Shown: one piece after another, positions 51,701 to 62,513 of the stretch | How positions within the stretch are numbered: position 1 is the stretch's first letter | Layout: each line of letters opens with the position of its first letter | Assembly: GCF_026898155.1 (NCBI RefSeq) | Contig: NZ_CP114029.1 | Coordinates: 1,433,501-1,497,500 of the forward strand | DNA length: 64,000 bases | Reading direction: 5' to 3' | From: Jiella pelagia | Lineage (GTDB): Bacteria > Pseudomonadota > Alphaproteobacteria > Rhizobiales > Rhizobiaceae | Notes under the pieces: model-generated | Seen by the model: the letters and a program-made list of their open reading frames with translations, nothing else | Database searches by the model: none | Told to the model about the DNA's origin: nothing | Program-made: the position numbers and the translations under genes

Positions 51701-52456
51701 ATGCTCACGCGCAAACAGCACGACCTTCTGTTGTTCATCCATGAACGGCTGAAGGAAAGCGGCGTGCCCCCCTCCTTCGACGAGATGAAGGACGCGCTGG
51801 AGCTGAGGTCGAAATCAGGCATCCACCGGCTGATCACCGCGCTGGAGGAGCGCGGCTTCATCCGCCGGCTGCCCAATCGTGCGCGGGCTCTCGAGGTCCT
51901 GAAGCTGCCTGATTCGATCCGCAGCGGCAGGCCTGCGGGCGGAATCAAGTCCGGCTTCACCCCAAGCGTCATCGATGGCGGCGGTCTGCGGGCCGAGGCC
52001 GAGCCGGCCCAGTCCTCGCCCCGTCGCCTTGCCGCAGTTGCGGCACCGCGGCAACATCAGGTCGCCAGCGACCGCGCCTCCACGGTGCCGGTCATGGGTC
52101 GGATCGCCGCCGGCGTGCCGATTTCGGCCATCCAGAACAACACCCATTCCATCCAGGTCCCACCCGAAATGCTCGGAGCCGGCGAGCATTTCGCCCTCGA
52201 CGTCAAGGGCGATTCGATGGTCGAGGCCGGGATTCTCGACGGTGACACGGTTGTCATCCGCCGGGACGACACGGCCTCGCCGGGAGACATCGTCGTCGCG
52301 CTCGTCGACGATGAAGAGGCGACGCTGAAGCGGTTTCGCCGCCGCGGCGACACGATCGCACTCGAAGCGGCCAATCCAGCCTACGAGACCCGCATCTTCG
52401 GTGCCGACAGGGTGAAGGTACAGGGGCGGCTGGTCGGCCTGATTCGCCGTTACTGA
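51701..52456 (+). CDS. lexA: LexA repressor
   Basis: SOS-response repressor that self-cleaves when RecA filaments form. The N-terminal winged helix covers residues ~1–65 ([40 protein letters not shown]). A longer-than-enteric linker leads to the cleavage site Ala137–Gly138 in [11 protein letters not shown], the nucleophile Ser172 in [13 protein letters not shown] and the base Lys210 in EEATLKRF. 251 residues. Two SOS boxes precede it. Confidence 0.97.
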   Translation: MLTRKQHDLLLFIHERLKESGVPPSFDEMKDALELRSKSGIHRLITALEERGFIRRLPNRARALEVLKLPDSIRSGRPAGGIKSGFTPSVIDGGGLRAEAEPAQSSPRRLAAVAAPRQHQVASDRASTVPVMGRIAAGVPISAIQNNTHSIQVPPEMLGAGEHFALDVKGDSMVEAGILDGDTVVIRRDDTASPGDIVVALVDDEEATLKRFRRRGDTIALEAANPAYETRIFGADRVKVQGRLVGLIRRY

Positions 52457-52495
52457 GCCGCTCGCCGGGTCTGACTGGATGAGCGGTCCGATCGT

Positions 52496-54973
52496 TCATT
52501 GGCCGGCGGAAGGGGTCGAAGGGGGCAGCACGCCTGGTCGACGGGTCGCAGCCGAGCCTGCGCCGGAAAGAGATGCCGACGGTGGATCATCGTCCGGAGC
52601 TTGGGGTTTTTTCCAGTATTCCGGCCAGGGCGCCAGACGATGCTGGTTCCAGGGCTGTGGATCGACGGGAACAGACCGGGACCGATGGGGCCGTCCGGTC
52701 TTTGCGTCGCGGGAGAAGACGAGCGAGCCGGTGGTGCGCAGCGTCCGCAAGGTGACGAGAGCAGCCCCCGATCGGCATGCCTCAAGGCGAATTGCCCGGG
52801 CGACGATGGCGATGTCGCCACCATCGCAGGCCTCACCCGTTTTCTTGTAGTCACTGGTCCAAACCACCTTGAGGCCGTCTCGGGTGACAAAGCGGCAGAA
52901 ATCGCTGTCGCAGGGCGGCGCAATGCGTGCAGGGGACTTTGCCGACGACGACGCGATCGATGCCGCTCCCGGTCCGTCTTCGCCCGGCTCGGGAGCGACG
53001 CCGAAACCGCGCTCCCACTGGTCGGCGACGAAGCCGTTCCGGCGAGGGCCGAGATAGTGGATGGCCCCCTCCGCATCGAAGATCGCGATGGTCTTGCCGT
53101 CTTCGTAGATGAGAAGCGCCGGCAGTGGAGCCGTATCGCGAATGGTCAGCAGACCAAAGACCGTCAGCGGCACGGCGGCCCAGCGGAACTGGCTCGCAAA
53201 CAGCGATGTGGCGAACAGTGCGGCGGTGAGAAAGGCGACGCCGAGACCCGCGATCGGGCCGGTTCCACGATCCGGCAGCACGCCATAGAGCCATTCGGAA
53301 ACGATCAGCACCAGATCGAGGCCGAGGCCCATCAGGGAGAACGCCCAGGCGTCGAGACCGAAGGGCATCAGGAGCGAGCCGACGAGGCCGAGCGGCATGA
53401 TCAGAAGCGTGAAGAGCGGCAGGGTGAGGACGTTGGCGACGAGGCCGAACGGTGCTGTGCGCTGGAAATGATAGGCGGCGTATGGCGCCGTGGCAGCTCC
53501 GGCGATGATCGAACTCGCGACGATGCCGAGGATGGTGGCACCGGCGAGCCTCATGACCTTCACGGCGAGCGGGCGCGGCTTCGGCGGGCCTTTTCTTCCC
53601 TGCCAGCGGGCCAACGCGCCATATCCCGCTACGAGGGCGAGCGTCGCGGCGAAGCTCATCTGGAAGCTCGCGGTGGTGACCATGTGCGGCGCGATGACGA
53701 CGACGACGAGGGCGGCGAGCGAAACGTTGCGGATGGTCAGGGCCGGGCGGTCGGCAATGACGGCTGCGAGCATGACCGCCAGCATCACGAAGGCGCGCTG
53801 CGTTGCGACATTGCCGCCCGACAGGAGGAGATAGAGCGCGGCGACGACGAGCGCGACGACAGCAGCGGCCTTCTTGACCGGATATCGGAGCGCAAGACCG
53901 GGGACCAGCGCCAGCGCGGATCTGACGAGCAGCAAGGCCGAGCCGGCGACGATCGCCAGATGCAGGCCGGAGATCGACAGGACATGGGCAAGACCGACAC
54001 CCCGCAGCCAAGTCTCGGCATCCTCCGAGATGCCCGCCCGCTCGCCTGTGACGAGCGCTGCGGCGATGGCGCCCGCCTCGCCGCCGCCGGCCGTCTCGGT
54101 GATCCGCTCGGTCATCCGGCCGCGCAGCCTTTCGAGGCCGATAGACAGCCTGTCGAGGAAGCCCGGCGAAGGCGGCGGCGCAAGCCCGTCGGCCGGTGCG
54201 TCGTCGGGAGCGCCGAGGGAAAAGCCGAGGGCGCCGATGCCGCCGAAGAACGGCTGGTAGGCGAAATCGTGACGGCCGGGCGCCGCGGGCCCGGAAGGCG
54301 GGCCGAGCCGCACGAGACCATAATAGGGATCGCCGGGAAGTCGTCGGGCGTGTTTGGCGCTCACCAGGATCCGGGCGCGCTGCGGCGGGCGGGACAGGAC
54401 CGGGCGAACCGTGCCGGTGATCGCGACGACGTAGCGCATCCGGCCCTTCTCGTCGCGCGAGACGGAAAGCACCGTGCCGGCAATGCGCGTCGTGGCAGTG
54501 CCCGATATGATTGTCGTCTGGCTCCTTTCACTAACGCCGATCGAGATCAGGACGCCGGCGAAGAGCCCCGCCAGCGCCAGGAGAAAAGCCCGTTGCACCG
54601 GCAGGGCCGCGGCGCGAAGCGCGAGAGCAGTGAACAGGAAAGCGGCGGCGGACGTCGCCCAGGCATCGGGACGCCAGTCGAGGCCGAAGACGGCCGCGGC
54701 GCCGGCGATCAGCGAGACCGGAAGAATGTGGAAGCCCGAGCGGCGCGCCCCCTCGACCGCGACCTGACGGGCGAACCAGGATCTGGTCGCTTCGCGCAAT
54801 GTCGTCTCGTCGCGCCACGAGCCGCCGTCATCGTCCTCTTCGCCGACGCTCCGGGCGTTGGCAAGGCTGCGCAGGCGCAGCAGCCAGCCGGCGGGTTCCG
54901 CCAGCTGCGTCTGGCGCTCCCGCCCCTCCCTGGATGGCGCCTGCGGCAACGGCCGTCCCGCCTCTTCTTGCAC
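52496..54973 (-). CDS. comEC: ComEC/Rec2 family competence protein
   Basis: Inner-membrane channel for DNA uptake, 825 residues, about ten transmembrane segments. The N-terminal part has the OB-like domain after an anchor (GTATTRIAGTVLSVSRDEKG; GPAAPGRHDFAYQPFFGGIG). The competence domain carries GVGLAHVLSISGLHLAIVAG and LSGGNVATQRAFVMLAVMLA. The C-terminal part (ALLIYEDGKTIAIFDAEGAI) lacks a clear metallo-hydrolase motif. It converges with lexA and is divergent from gltX (89 bp). Whether the cell is transformable is unknown. Confidence 0.9.
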   Translation of the reverse strand: MQEEAGRPLPQAPSREGRERQTQLAEPAGWLLRLRSLANARSVGEEDDDGGSWRDETTLREATRSWFARQVAVEGARRSGFHILPVSLIAGAAAVFGLDWRPDAWATSAAAFLFTALALRAAALPVQRAFLLALAGLFAGVLISIGVSERSQTTIISGTATTRIAGTVLSVSRDEKGRMRYVVAITGTVRPVLSRPPQRARILVSAKHARRLPGDPYYGLVRLGPPSGPAAPGRHDFAYQPFFGGIGALGFSLGAPDDAPADGLAPPPSPGFLDRLSIGLERLRGRMTERITETAGGGEAGAIAAALVTGERAGISEDAETWLRGVGLAHVLSISGLHLAIVAGSALLLVRSALALVPGLALRYPVKKAAAVVALVVAALYLLLSGGNVATQRAFVMLAVMLAAVIADRPALTIRNVSLAALVVVVIAPHMVTTASFQMSFAATLALVAGYGALARWQGRKGPPKPRPLAVKVMRLAGATILGIVASSIIAGAATAPYAAYHFQRTAPFGLVANVLTLPLFTLLIMPLGLVGSLLMPFGLDAWAFSLMGLGLDLVLIVSEWLYGVLPDRGTGPIAGLGVAFLTAALFATSLFASQFRWAAVPLTVFGLLTIRDTAPLPALLIYEDGKTIAIFDAEGAIHYLGPRRNGFVADQWERGFGVAPEPGEDGPGAASIASSSAKSPARIAPPCDSDFCRFVTRDGLKVVWTSDYKKTGEACDGGDIAIVARAIRLEACRSGAALVTLRTLRTTGSLVFSRDAKTGRPHRSRSVPVDPQPWNQHRLAPWPEYWKKPQAPDDDPPSASLSGAGSAATRRPGVLPPSTPSAGQ

Positions 54974-55062
54974 CTCGACGCGCCTATGCTACACAGCCGG
55001 CGCACGAATGCGACGTCTTCGAAACGTCGCCGTGCCGAATTCCTTGAAGGACTGGAGCTACA

Positions 55063-56487
55063 ATGGCGGATACCGTCGTCACCCGCTTTGCCCCCTCCCC
55101 GACCGGTTTCCTCCATATCGGCGGCGCCCGCACGGCCCTGTTCAACTGGCTTTATGCCCGCGCCAAGGGCGGCAGGATGCTGCTGCGGATCGAAGATACC
55201 GACCGCGCCCGCTCGACCGAGGCGGCCGTTCAGGCGATCATCGAGGGGCTCGACTGGCTCGGGCTTTCGGCGGACGAGCCGCCGGTCTCGCAGTTCGAGC
55301 GCGCGCCGCGCCACCGCGAAGTGGTCGAACAGATGATCGCCAAGGGCTCGGCCTATCGCTGCTACACCACCCAGGCCGAGCTGGAAGAGCTGCGGGAGAA
55401 GGCACGCGCCGACAAGCAGCCGCCATCCGTCGCCACAAGGCTGTGGCGCGATCGCGATCCGACCGAGGCGCCCGCGGGCGTTCCTGCAGTCGTGCGCCTG
55501 CGCGCGCCGCTCGAGGGCGAGACGATCGTTCATGATGAAGTGCAGGGCGACGTGCGCTTCGCCAACAAGGATCTCGACGATCTCGTACTCCTGCGTTCGG
55601 ACGGCTCGCCGACCTACATGCTCGCCGTCGTCGTCGACGACCACGACATGGGCGTCACCCACATCATCCGCGGCGACGACCACCTGACGAATGCCGGCCG
55701 CCAGACGCTGATCTACAAGGCGATGGGCTGGGACGTGCCGGTGATGGCGCACATCCCGCTGATCCACGGACCGGACGGGGCGAAGCTGTCGAAGCGCCAC
55801 GGGGCGCTCGGCGTCGAGGCCTATCGCGAGATGGGCTACCTGCCAGTGGCGCTGCGAAACTACCTCGTCAAGCTCGGCTGGGCCCATGGCGACGACGAGA
55901 TCATCTCGCCCGAGCAGATGATCGAATGGTTCGATCTGCCGCAGATCAACAAGGGCGCGGCGCGCTTCGACTTCAAGAAGCTCGAGGCGATCAACGGCCA
56001 CTGGATCCGGGCGAGCAGCGACGGCGACCTCGTCGACATGCTGATGGACAGCCGCGACGTCCTGCCGAACGGGGCGATCCTGAAGAACGCCGACGACCAG
56101 ACGACCCGCGCGAAATTGACCCAGGCGATGCCGGGCCTGAAGGAGCGCGCCAAGACCCTGGTCGAACTCGCCGACGGCGCCACCTTCCTCTTCACGGCGC
56201 GTCCGCTCTCGATGGAAGAGAAGGCCGAGACGATCCTCTCCGATGGTGGCCGGCAGGTGGTCGCCGATCTCCTGCCGCTTTTCGAGGCAGCCGAGCCATG
56301 GAACGCGGAATCCCTCGAAGGGATCGTCCGCGGCTATGCGGAGCGGACCGAAATCAAGCTCGGCAAGGCCGCGCAACCGCTGCGGGCTGCGCTGACCGGC
56401 CGGACGACGTCGCCCGGCGTCTTCGACGTTCTTGAAGTTCTCGGGAGGCAGGAAAGTCTTGCCCGACTAAAAGATCAGGCGGGCTGA
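55063..56487 (+). CDS. gltX: Glutamate–tRNA ligase
   Basis: Charges tRNA-Glu (and often tRNA-Gln in bacteria lacking GlnRS). The class I core has [20 protein letters not shown] with the HIGH-type HIGG, and the KMSKS-type segment [19 protein letters not shown]. The 474-residue length is standard. Starts after a GAAGGACTGGAGC stretch; followed at 140 bp by gltA in the same direction. Confidence 0.96.
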   Translation: MADTVVTRFAPSPTGFLHIGGARTALFNWLYARAKGGRMLLRIEDTDRARSTEAAVQAIIEGLDWLGLSADEPPVSQFERAPRHREVVEQMIAKGSAYRCYTTQAELEELREKARADKQPPSVATRLWRDRDPTEAPAGVPAVVRLRAPLEGETIVHDEVQGDVRFANKDLDDLVLLRSDGSPTYMLAVVVDDHDMGVTHIIRGDDHLTNAGRQTLIYKAMGWDVPVMAHIPLIHGPDGAKLSKRHGALGVEAYREMGYLPVALRNYLVKLGWAHGDDEIISPEQMIEWFDLPQINKGAARFDFKKLEAINGHWIRASSDGDLVDMLMDSRDVLPNGAILKNADDQTTRAKLTQAMPGLKERAKTLVELADGATFLFTARPLSMEEKAETILSDGGRQVVADLLPLFEAAEPWNAESLEGIVRGYAERTEIKLGKAAQPLRAALTGRTTSPGVFDVLEVLGRQESLARLKDQAG

Positions 56488-56629
56488 CGATCCCGCCGAT
56501 CATATTGCGCCGCAGCAGGCTTCGGCGCATAACTTGTCCAGCTCCAGCCTTTGGAGTAGGCAGGATGTGGCTGAAACGTGTGCGCTGCGAAAATCGCATT
56601 CGTGGCCGCGATTCATGAAAGGACGACGC

Positions 56630-57923
56630 ATGACAGAGCAGTCGGCGAAACTCAATTTCGGATCGACGGAAGCCGGTCTGGCGATGCGTAGCGGCACCCT
56701 CGGTCCGGACGTGATCGACGTCACCACCCTCTACAAGCAGGGCGGCGTATTTACCTACGATCCCGGGTTTTCATCGACGGCTTCCTGCGAATCCAAGATC
56801 ACCTATATCGACGGCGACGAGGGCATCCTGCTCCATCGCGGCTATCCGATCGACCAGTTGGCCGAACGCGGCGACTTTCTCGAGACCTGCTACCTCCTGC
56901 TCTATGGCGAACTGCCGACGCCGCGGGAAAAGGACGATTTCGTCTACCGCGTGACGCGGCACACGATGATCCACGAGCAGATGAGCCGCTTCTACACCGG
57001 CTTCCGGCGTGATGCCCATCCGATGGCCGTGATGTGCGGTTCGGTCGGCGCGCTCTCGGCTTTCTACCACGATTCGACCGACATCGCCGATCCGCACCAG
57101 CGGATGGTGGCGAGCCTTCGCATGATCGCGAAGATGCCGACGATCGCGGCGATGGCCTACAAGTACCATATCGGTCAGCCCTTCGTTTATCCGCGCAACG
57201 ATCTCTCCTACGCGGAAAACTTCCTGCACATGTGCTTCGCCGTGCCGTGCGAGCCCTACCGGATCAACCCGGTGCTCGCCCGGGCAATGGACCGCATCTT
57301 CATCCTCCATGCCGATCACGAGCAGAACGCTTCGACCTCGACGGTGCGGCTCGCCGGCTCGTCGGGCGCCAACCCCTTCGCCTGCGTCGCCGCCGGCATC
57401 GCCTGCCTTTGGGGCCCAGCTCATGGCGGCGCCAACGAGGCAGCGCTCAACATGCTGATGGAGATCGGCTCGAAGGACCGCATCCCGGAGTTCATCGCCA
57501 GGGCCAAGGACAAGAACGATCCGTTCCGCCTGATGGGCTTCGGCCACCGGGTCTACAAGAACTACGACCCGCGCGCCAAGATCATGCAGCAGACCTGTCA
57601 CGAGGTGCTCGACGAGGCTCGGCATCAAGGACGATCCGCTGCTCGAGGTGGCGATGGAGCTAGAGCGGATCGCCCTGACGGACGAGTATTTCATCGAGAA
57701 GAAGCTCTATCCGAACGTCGACTTCTACTCCGGCATCACGCTGAAGGCGCTGGGCTTCCCGACGACGATGTTCACGGTGCTCTTCGCCGTGGCGCGCACC
57801 GTCGGCTGGATTGCCCAGTGGAAGGAGATGATCGAGGATCCGCATCAGCGGATCGGCCGGCCGCGCCAGCTCTATACGGGTGCTCCGATGCGCGACTACG
57901 TTTCGCCTGAAGAGCGCGGCTGA
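56630..57923 (+). pseudogene. gltA: Citrate synthase, one frameshift at GAGGCTC
   Basis: Condenses oxaloacetate and acetyl-CoA at the entrance of the TCA cycle. Start [20 protein letters not shown], with GGACG just upstream; then [20 protein letters not shown], the catalytic histidine regions [40 protein letters not shown] and [20 protein letters not shown]. The frame is lost at 57614–57620 after HEVLDE; removing one base gives [20 protein letters not shown], then [20 protein letters not shown] and a 430-residue enzyme. As written the last quarter, including the catalytic aspartate region, would be wrong. A strong terminator follows. Confidence 0.95.
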
Positions 57924-57959
57924 ACCGCGCACGCGCATTTGCCGAGATCAGACATCAGG

Positions 57960-57985
57960 AAGCCCCGCCCTTCGGCGGGGCTTTG
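57960..57985 (+). terminator. Intrinsic terminator after gltA
   Basis: Arms AAGCCCCGCC and GGCGGGGCTT (a perfect 10-bp stem) with loop CTTC, followed by TGCTCT. It begins 37 bp after the gltA stop and ends that transcript before the GST gene. Confidence 0.85.
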
Positions 57986-58055
57986 CTCTATCTGGACCCG
58001 AAATGAACCATAGGCTCGAACCGGCGTCGGACCGGCGAAGCGGAAGAGGATAGTC

Positions 58056-58674
58056 ATGAAGATCTGGGGCCGCGCCAATTCCACCAATGTCCGCAAGGTG
58101 CTCTGGTGCGCCGAGGAGCCTCGGCCTCACCTTCGAGCGCGTCGACGCCGGCGGCATCTTCGGCATCGTCGATACGGACGAGTACCGGGCGCTCAATCCC
58201 AACGGCCGCGTACCGACGCTCCAGGATGGCGATGTGACGCTGTGGGAATCCAACACCATCGTCCGCTATCTCGCCCGCAAATACGGCAGCGAGCCCTTCG
58301 CTCCGGCCGCTCCCGAGGCGTGGGCGCAGGCCGACAAATGGATGGATTGGACGGCGACGACGCTCGGCGGCCCGTTCCGCGACGTGTTCTGGAACACCCT
58401 GCGCATGACGCCGGAGACCCGCGACGAGAAAGCACTGGTAAGCGGCCTTGCGGCCTGCGGCGAACTCCTCGCCATTCCCGAGGCCCAGCTCGGCAAGACG
58501 CCCTTCCTCTCCGGCGACGATCTCGGCTTCGGCGATATCCCGCTCGGCTGCGTCGCCTATGGCTGGTTCGAGATGCCGATCGCCCGCCCGGAGTTTCCCA
58601 ATCTCGCCGCCTGGTACGAGCGGCTGAAGCAGCGGCCGGCCTATCGATCGGGCGTGATGACGCCGCTGACGTGA
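58056..58674 (+). pseudogene. Glutathione S-transferase family protein, one frameshift at GAGCCTC
   Basis: Soluble transferase with a thioredoxin-like N-terminal domain and helical C-terminal domain. The frame starts MKIWGRANSTNVRKVLWCAEE and is lost at 58116–58122; removing one base gives LGLTFERVDAGGIFGIVDTD, then NGRVPTLQDGDVTLWESNTI and a 205-residue protein ending GVMTPLT. The early serine in ANSTNVRKVLW is the likely glutathione-activating residue. As written, translation leaves the correct frame after 21 residues. Substrate unknown. Confidence 0.88.
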
Positions 58675-58743
58675 GGCGGCGAAGGGTGTAGCTTCAGCGC
58701 GGATGCGAATTCGGCGAGGCAGAAGGTCGGAAAGGAACGAGCG

Positions 58744-59430
58744 ATGAAGCGGTCGACGATCAACGAGATCATCCGTGAGGGCGATGCGTTCATTCGCTCC
58801 TTCGGCTATGTGCTGCCGCCCTTCGCCTATCTTTCGCCGGACGAGATGCGGGCGCGGGGCGCCGAGTTTTCCGGCGTCGTCGACGCGCGCCTCGGCTGGG
58901 ACGTCACCGACTATGGCGAGGGTCGATTCGACGAACTCGGCCTCTTCCTCTTCACCGTCCGCAACGGCCGGCCCGAGGATCTGACGCGCGGCCGCGGCAT
59001 GCTCTATGCTGAAAAGGCGATGATCTCCCGCAAGGACCAGCTCTCGCCGATGCACCGCCATGTGGTGAAGGCCGAGGACATCATCAATCGCGGCGGCGGC
59101 ACGCTGGTGCTCGAACTCTTCATGTCAGACGAGAACGGCGACGTCGACGAGACCGCCGAGGTCACCGTTCCGACCGACGGCACGCTGCGAAGGATGCCCG
59201 CCGGCAGCCATCTGAAGCTCTCGCCCGGCGAAAGCGTGACGCTGATGCCGGGCGTCTGGCATGGCTTCTGGGCCGAGGGCGCCGACGTCTTCATCGGCGA
59301 GGTCTCGACCGTCAACGACGACGTCACCGACAACGTCTTCCGCGAGCCGATCGGCCGCTTCGCCGCCATCGAAGAAGACGAGGAGCCGCTGCACCTCCTG
59401 GTCTCCGACTACGATCGCATGCTGGGCTGA
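58744..59430 (+). CDS. D-lyxose/D-mannose ketol-isomerase family protein
   Basis: A 228-residue cupin of the D-lyxose ketol-isomerase family (YdaE-like). The metal site is seen in LSPMHRHVVKAEDIINRGGG (two histidines) with a glutamate in LVLELF and a further histidine in LMPGVWHGFWAEG. Start MKRSTINEIIREGDAFIRSF with GGAAAGGAACG upstream. It probably interconverts lyxose/xylulose or mannose/fructose; no sugar transporter or kinase is adjacent, so physiological substrate is uncertain. Confidence 0.85.
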   Translation: MKRSTINEIIREGDAFIRSFGYVLPPFAYLSPDEMRARGAEFSGVVDARLGWDVTDYGEGRFDELGLFLFTVRNGRPEDLTRGRGMLYAEKAMISRKDQLSPMHRHVVKAEDIINRGGGTLVLELFMSDENGDVDETAEVTVPTDGTLRRMPAGSHLKLSPGESVTLMPGVWHGFWAEGADVFIGEVSTVNDDVTDNVFREPIGRFAAIEEDEEPLHLLVSDYDRMLG

Positions 59431-59667
59431 ACCACCGGCCCGCGCAGTTTGGAATTACTCAAAGATACTCTCGGCTCACTGCGTCTGTTTCACATTCAGG
59501 CGAGAATTTCTTGTTCGAACGGCGACATTGTTGCGCCGAATCACCCGCTTTAAGTTGACGTAAGTCCTCATGTTTCCATAAAGGAGGCACGAGGAAAGGG
59601 CAGCGCCCGGCGCGTTCGAACGCCGGCGGCCCGCATTCGCCAACTTTCAGGGGACGGTCGGTCCACC

Positions 59668-60828
<1,161 letters not shown>

Positions 60829-60833
60829 ACGCC

Positions 60834-61316
60834 ATGGCCGTCAAGCTCGGTGGCGACGATGACGACAGCGGCGAGGTCTCCGAGATCAACGTCACGCCGT
60901 TCATCGACGTGATGCTCGTCCTCCTGATCATCTTCATGGTGGCCGCGCCGCTCTCGACGGTCGACGTGCCGGTGGATCTGCCGACATCGAACGCGCCGCC
61001 GCAGGATCGGCCGGACGAGCCGGTCTATCTCACCATCCAGGAGGATCTGTCGCTCAGCCTTGGTGAAGCCCCGGTGGCGCGCGAGGAACTGGCGAGCCGC
61101 CTCGATGCGACGACCCAGCAGAACCGCGACGAGCGCATCTTCCTGCGCGCCGACGGCTCCGTTCCCTATTCCGACATCATGGACGTGATGAACGCGCTTC
61201 GCAGCGCCGGCTATCTGAAGATCGGTCTCGTCGGCCTGGAGGATCCCGCGCGGGCGGAGGCAGCAAGCGCCCGCCCCACCGCCGATCCCGCACCCGGCGG
61301 CACCGAGCAGCAGTAG
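60834..61316 (+). CDS. exbD: Biopolymer transport protein ExbD
   Basis: Partner of ExbB. One transmembrane helix near the N-terminus carries the proton-conducting aspartate in EINVTPFIDVMLVLLIIFMV, followed by a periplasmic domain (SLSLGEAPVAREELASRLDA; RADGSVPYSDIMDVMNALRS). 160 residues. Lies between exbB and tonB with gaps of 5 and 6 bp, so one operon. Confidence 0.94.
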   Translation: MAVKLGGDDDDSGEVSEINVTPFIDVMLVLLIIFMVAAPLSTVDVPVDLPTSNAPPQDRPDEPVYLTIQEDLSLSLGEAPVAREELASRLDATTQQNRDERIFLRADGSVPYSDIMDVMNALRSAGYLKIGLVGLEDPARAEAASARPTADPAPGGTEQQ

Positions 61317-61322
61317 GCCGAC

Positions 61323-62418
61323 ATGGCGCGCCGCAAGAACGAACCATCGACTTCGAACCCCTTCGCTGGCCATTCTCGCGGCCGCAGTGTCGAACTCTGG
61401 CTGATCGCCGGCCTCGTGGTGCTCATTGCCCATGGTGCGGCCGCCTATGCGCTGATGACCAACGTTCCAGAGGCGCAGCCGCAGGGCGCCCAGGAAGCCG
61501 TTCTGATCGATCTTGCGCCGCCGCCCGAATCGCAGGAGTCCCAGGCGGTCGAGGACGCGGCACCGGCGCCTGAGACCGTGGAGACGCCGGATGCTGCGCC
61601 CTCGGAGCCCGAAGCCAAGGCGCCGGAAACCGCCGCGCCTCCCGAACCGGAGCCAGAGCCGGCACCCGATCCGGAACCCGTTCAGCCACCCGAACCCGAG
61701 CTGCCGGAGCCCGAGCAGGTCCAGCCGCCCGAGCCGGTCGAGCCTGCCGTCGAAGAACCCCAGGAGATTCGGCCCGAGGAGGCGGTGGCACCGCCGGAGC
61801 CTCCATCCAGAGCCTATTCCCGAGGTGGAGGAAACCGTCCCTCCTCCGGCGGACGCCGTGCCCCTTCCCACGCCTTCGCCGGAGATCGAAGAGCCCGAAG
61901 AGCCCGAGCCGGACACAGCCGCTCTCCCGCTCAACGTCCCACTTCCGACCGCGCGGCCGACACCGCCCCGTCCCGTGCGCGAGGCCGTTCGACAGAAGCC
62001 GCGGGAGACCAAGCGCGCGGCGCCGCGTCGGGCCGAAGCCAAGAAGCCCGCGCCGAAGCGCGAACAGGCCCGCCAGCGCCGCTCCGCCCAACCCTCCGTC
62101 GCCTCGCGCGGCCAGTCCCGGCGCCAGGCCTCGCAAGGCGCCAGCGTCTCGCGCGCGGCATTGGCCCGCTGGCAATCCCAGGTCCAGGCCCGGCTGAACC
62201 GCTACAGCCGCAGCTTTTCCGGTCGTGGCTCGGGAACGACGCGCATCGCCTTTTCGATGGACGGCAATGGCCGCGTGACCAGCGTGCGCGTCGCCGGATC
62301 GAGCGGCAATTCGACGCTCGATGGCCTGGCGGTTCAGCTGGTGCGGCGGGCGAGCCCCTTCCCCGCCCCGCCCTCGGGCAATCGGGTGTCACTGACGGTG
62401 CCGGTACGGATCCGCTGA
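61323..62418 (+). pseudogene. tonB: TonB energy transducer, one frameshift at GAGCCTC
   Basis: Carries the proton-motive energy from ExbBD to outer-membrane receptors. An N-terminal helix (SVELWLIAGLVVLIAHGAAA) is followed by a long Glu/Pro-rich spacer. The frame shifts at 61797–61803 in EAVAPPE; removing one base restores LHPEPIPEVEETVPPPADAV, a basic stretch and the TonB C-terminal fold (RLNRYSRSFSGRGSGTTRIA; FSMDGNGRVTSVRVAGSSGN; LVRRASPFPAPPSGNRVSLT), total 364 residues. As written the receptor-contacting domain is lost. Confidence 0.9.
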
Positions 62419-62513
62419 GGCCGGCAATCAAGCGTCAGAGCCACAAGCCGCATGGCGCCGGCCGGACGTCGATCGACGGCATCGCAGGTCATAAGCTCCC
62501 GCTGAAAGGAGGG

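Noticed and set aside
52499..55336. A 945-residue open frame antisense to comEC
   Set aside because: It is a shadow of a high-GC gene: low-complexity Arg/Asp/Glu/Gly sequence without family pattern, while comEC on the other strand has clear motifs. The same applies to other long antisense frames at 8737–10542, 11477–12982, 41507–43933 and 47953–49776.
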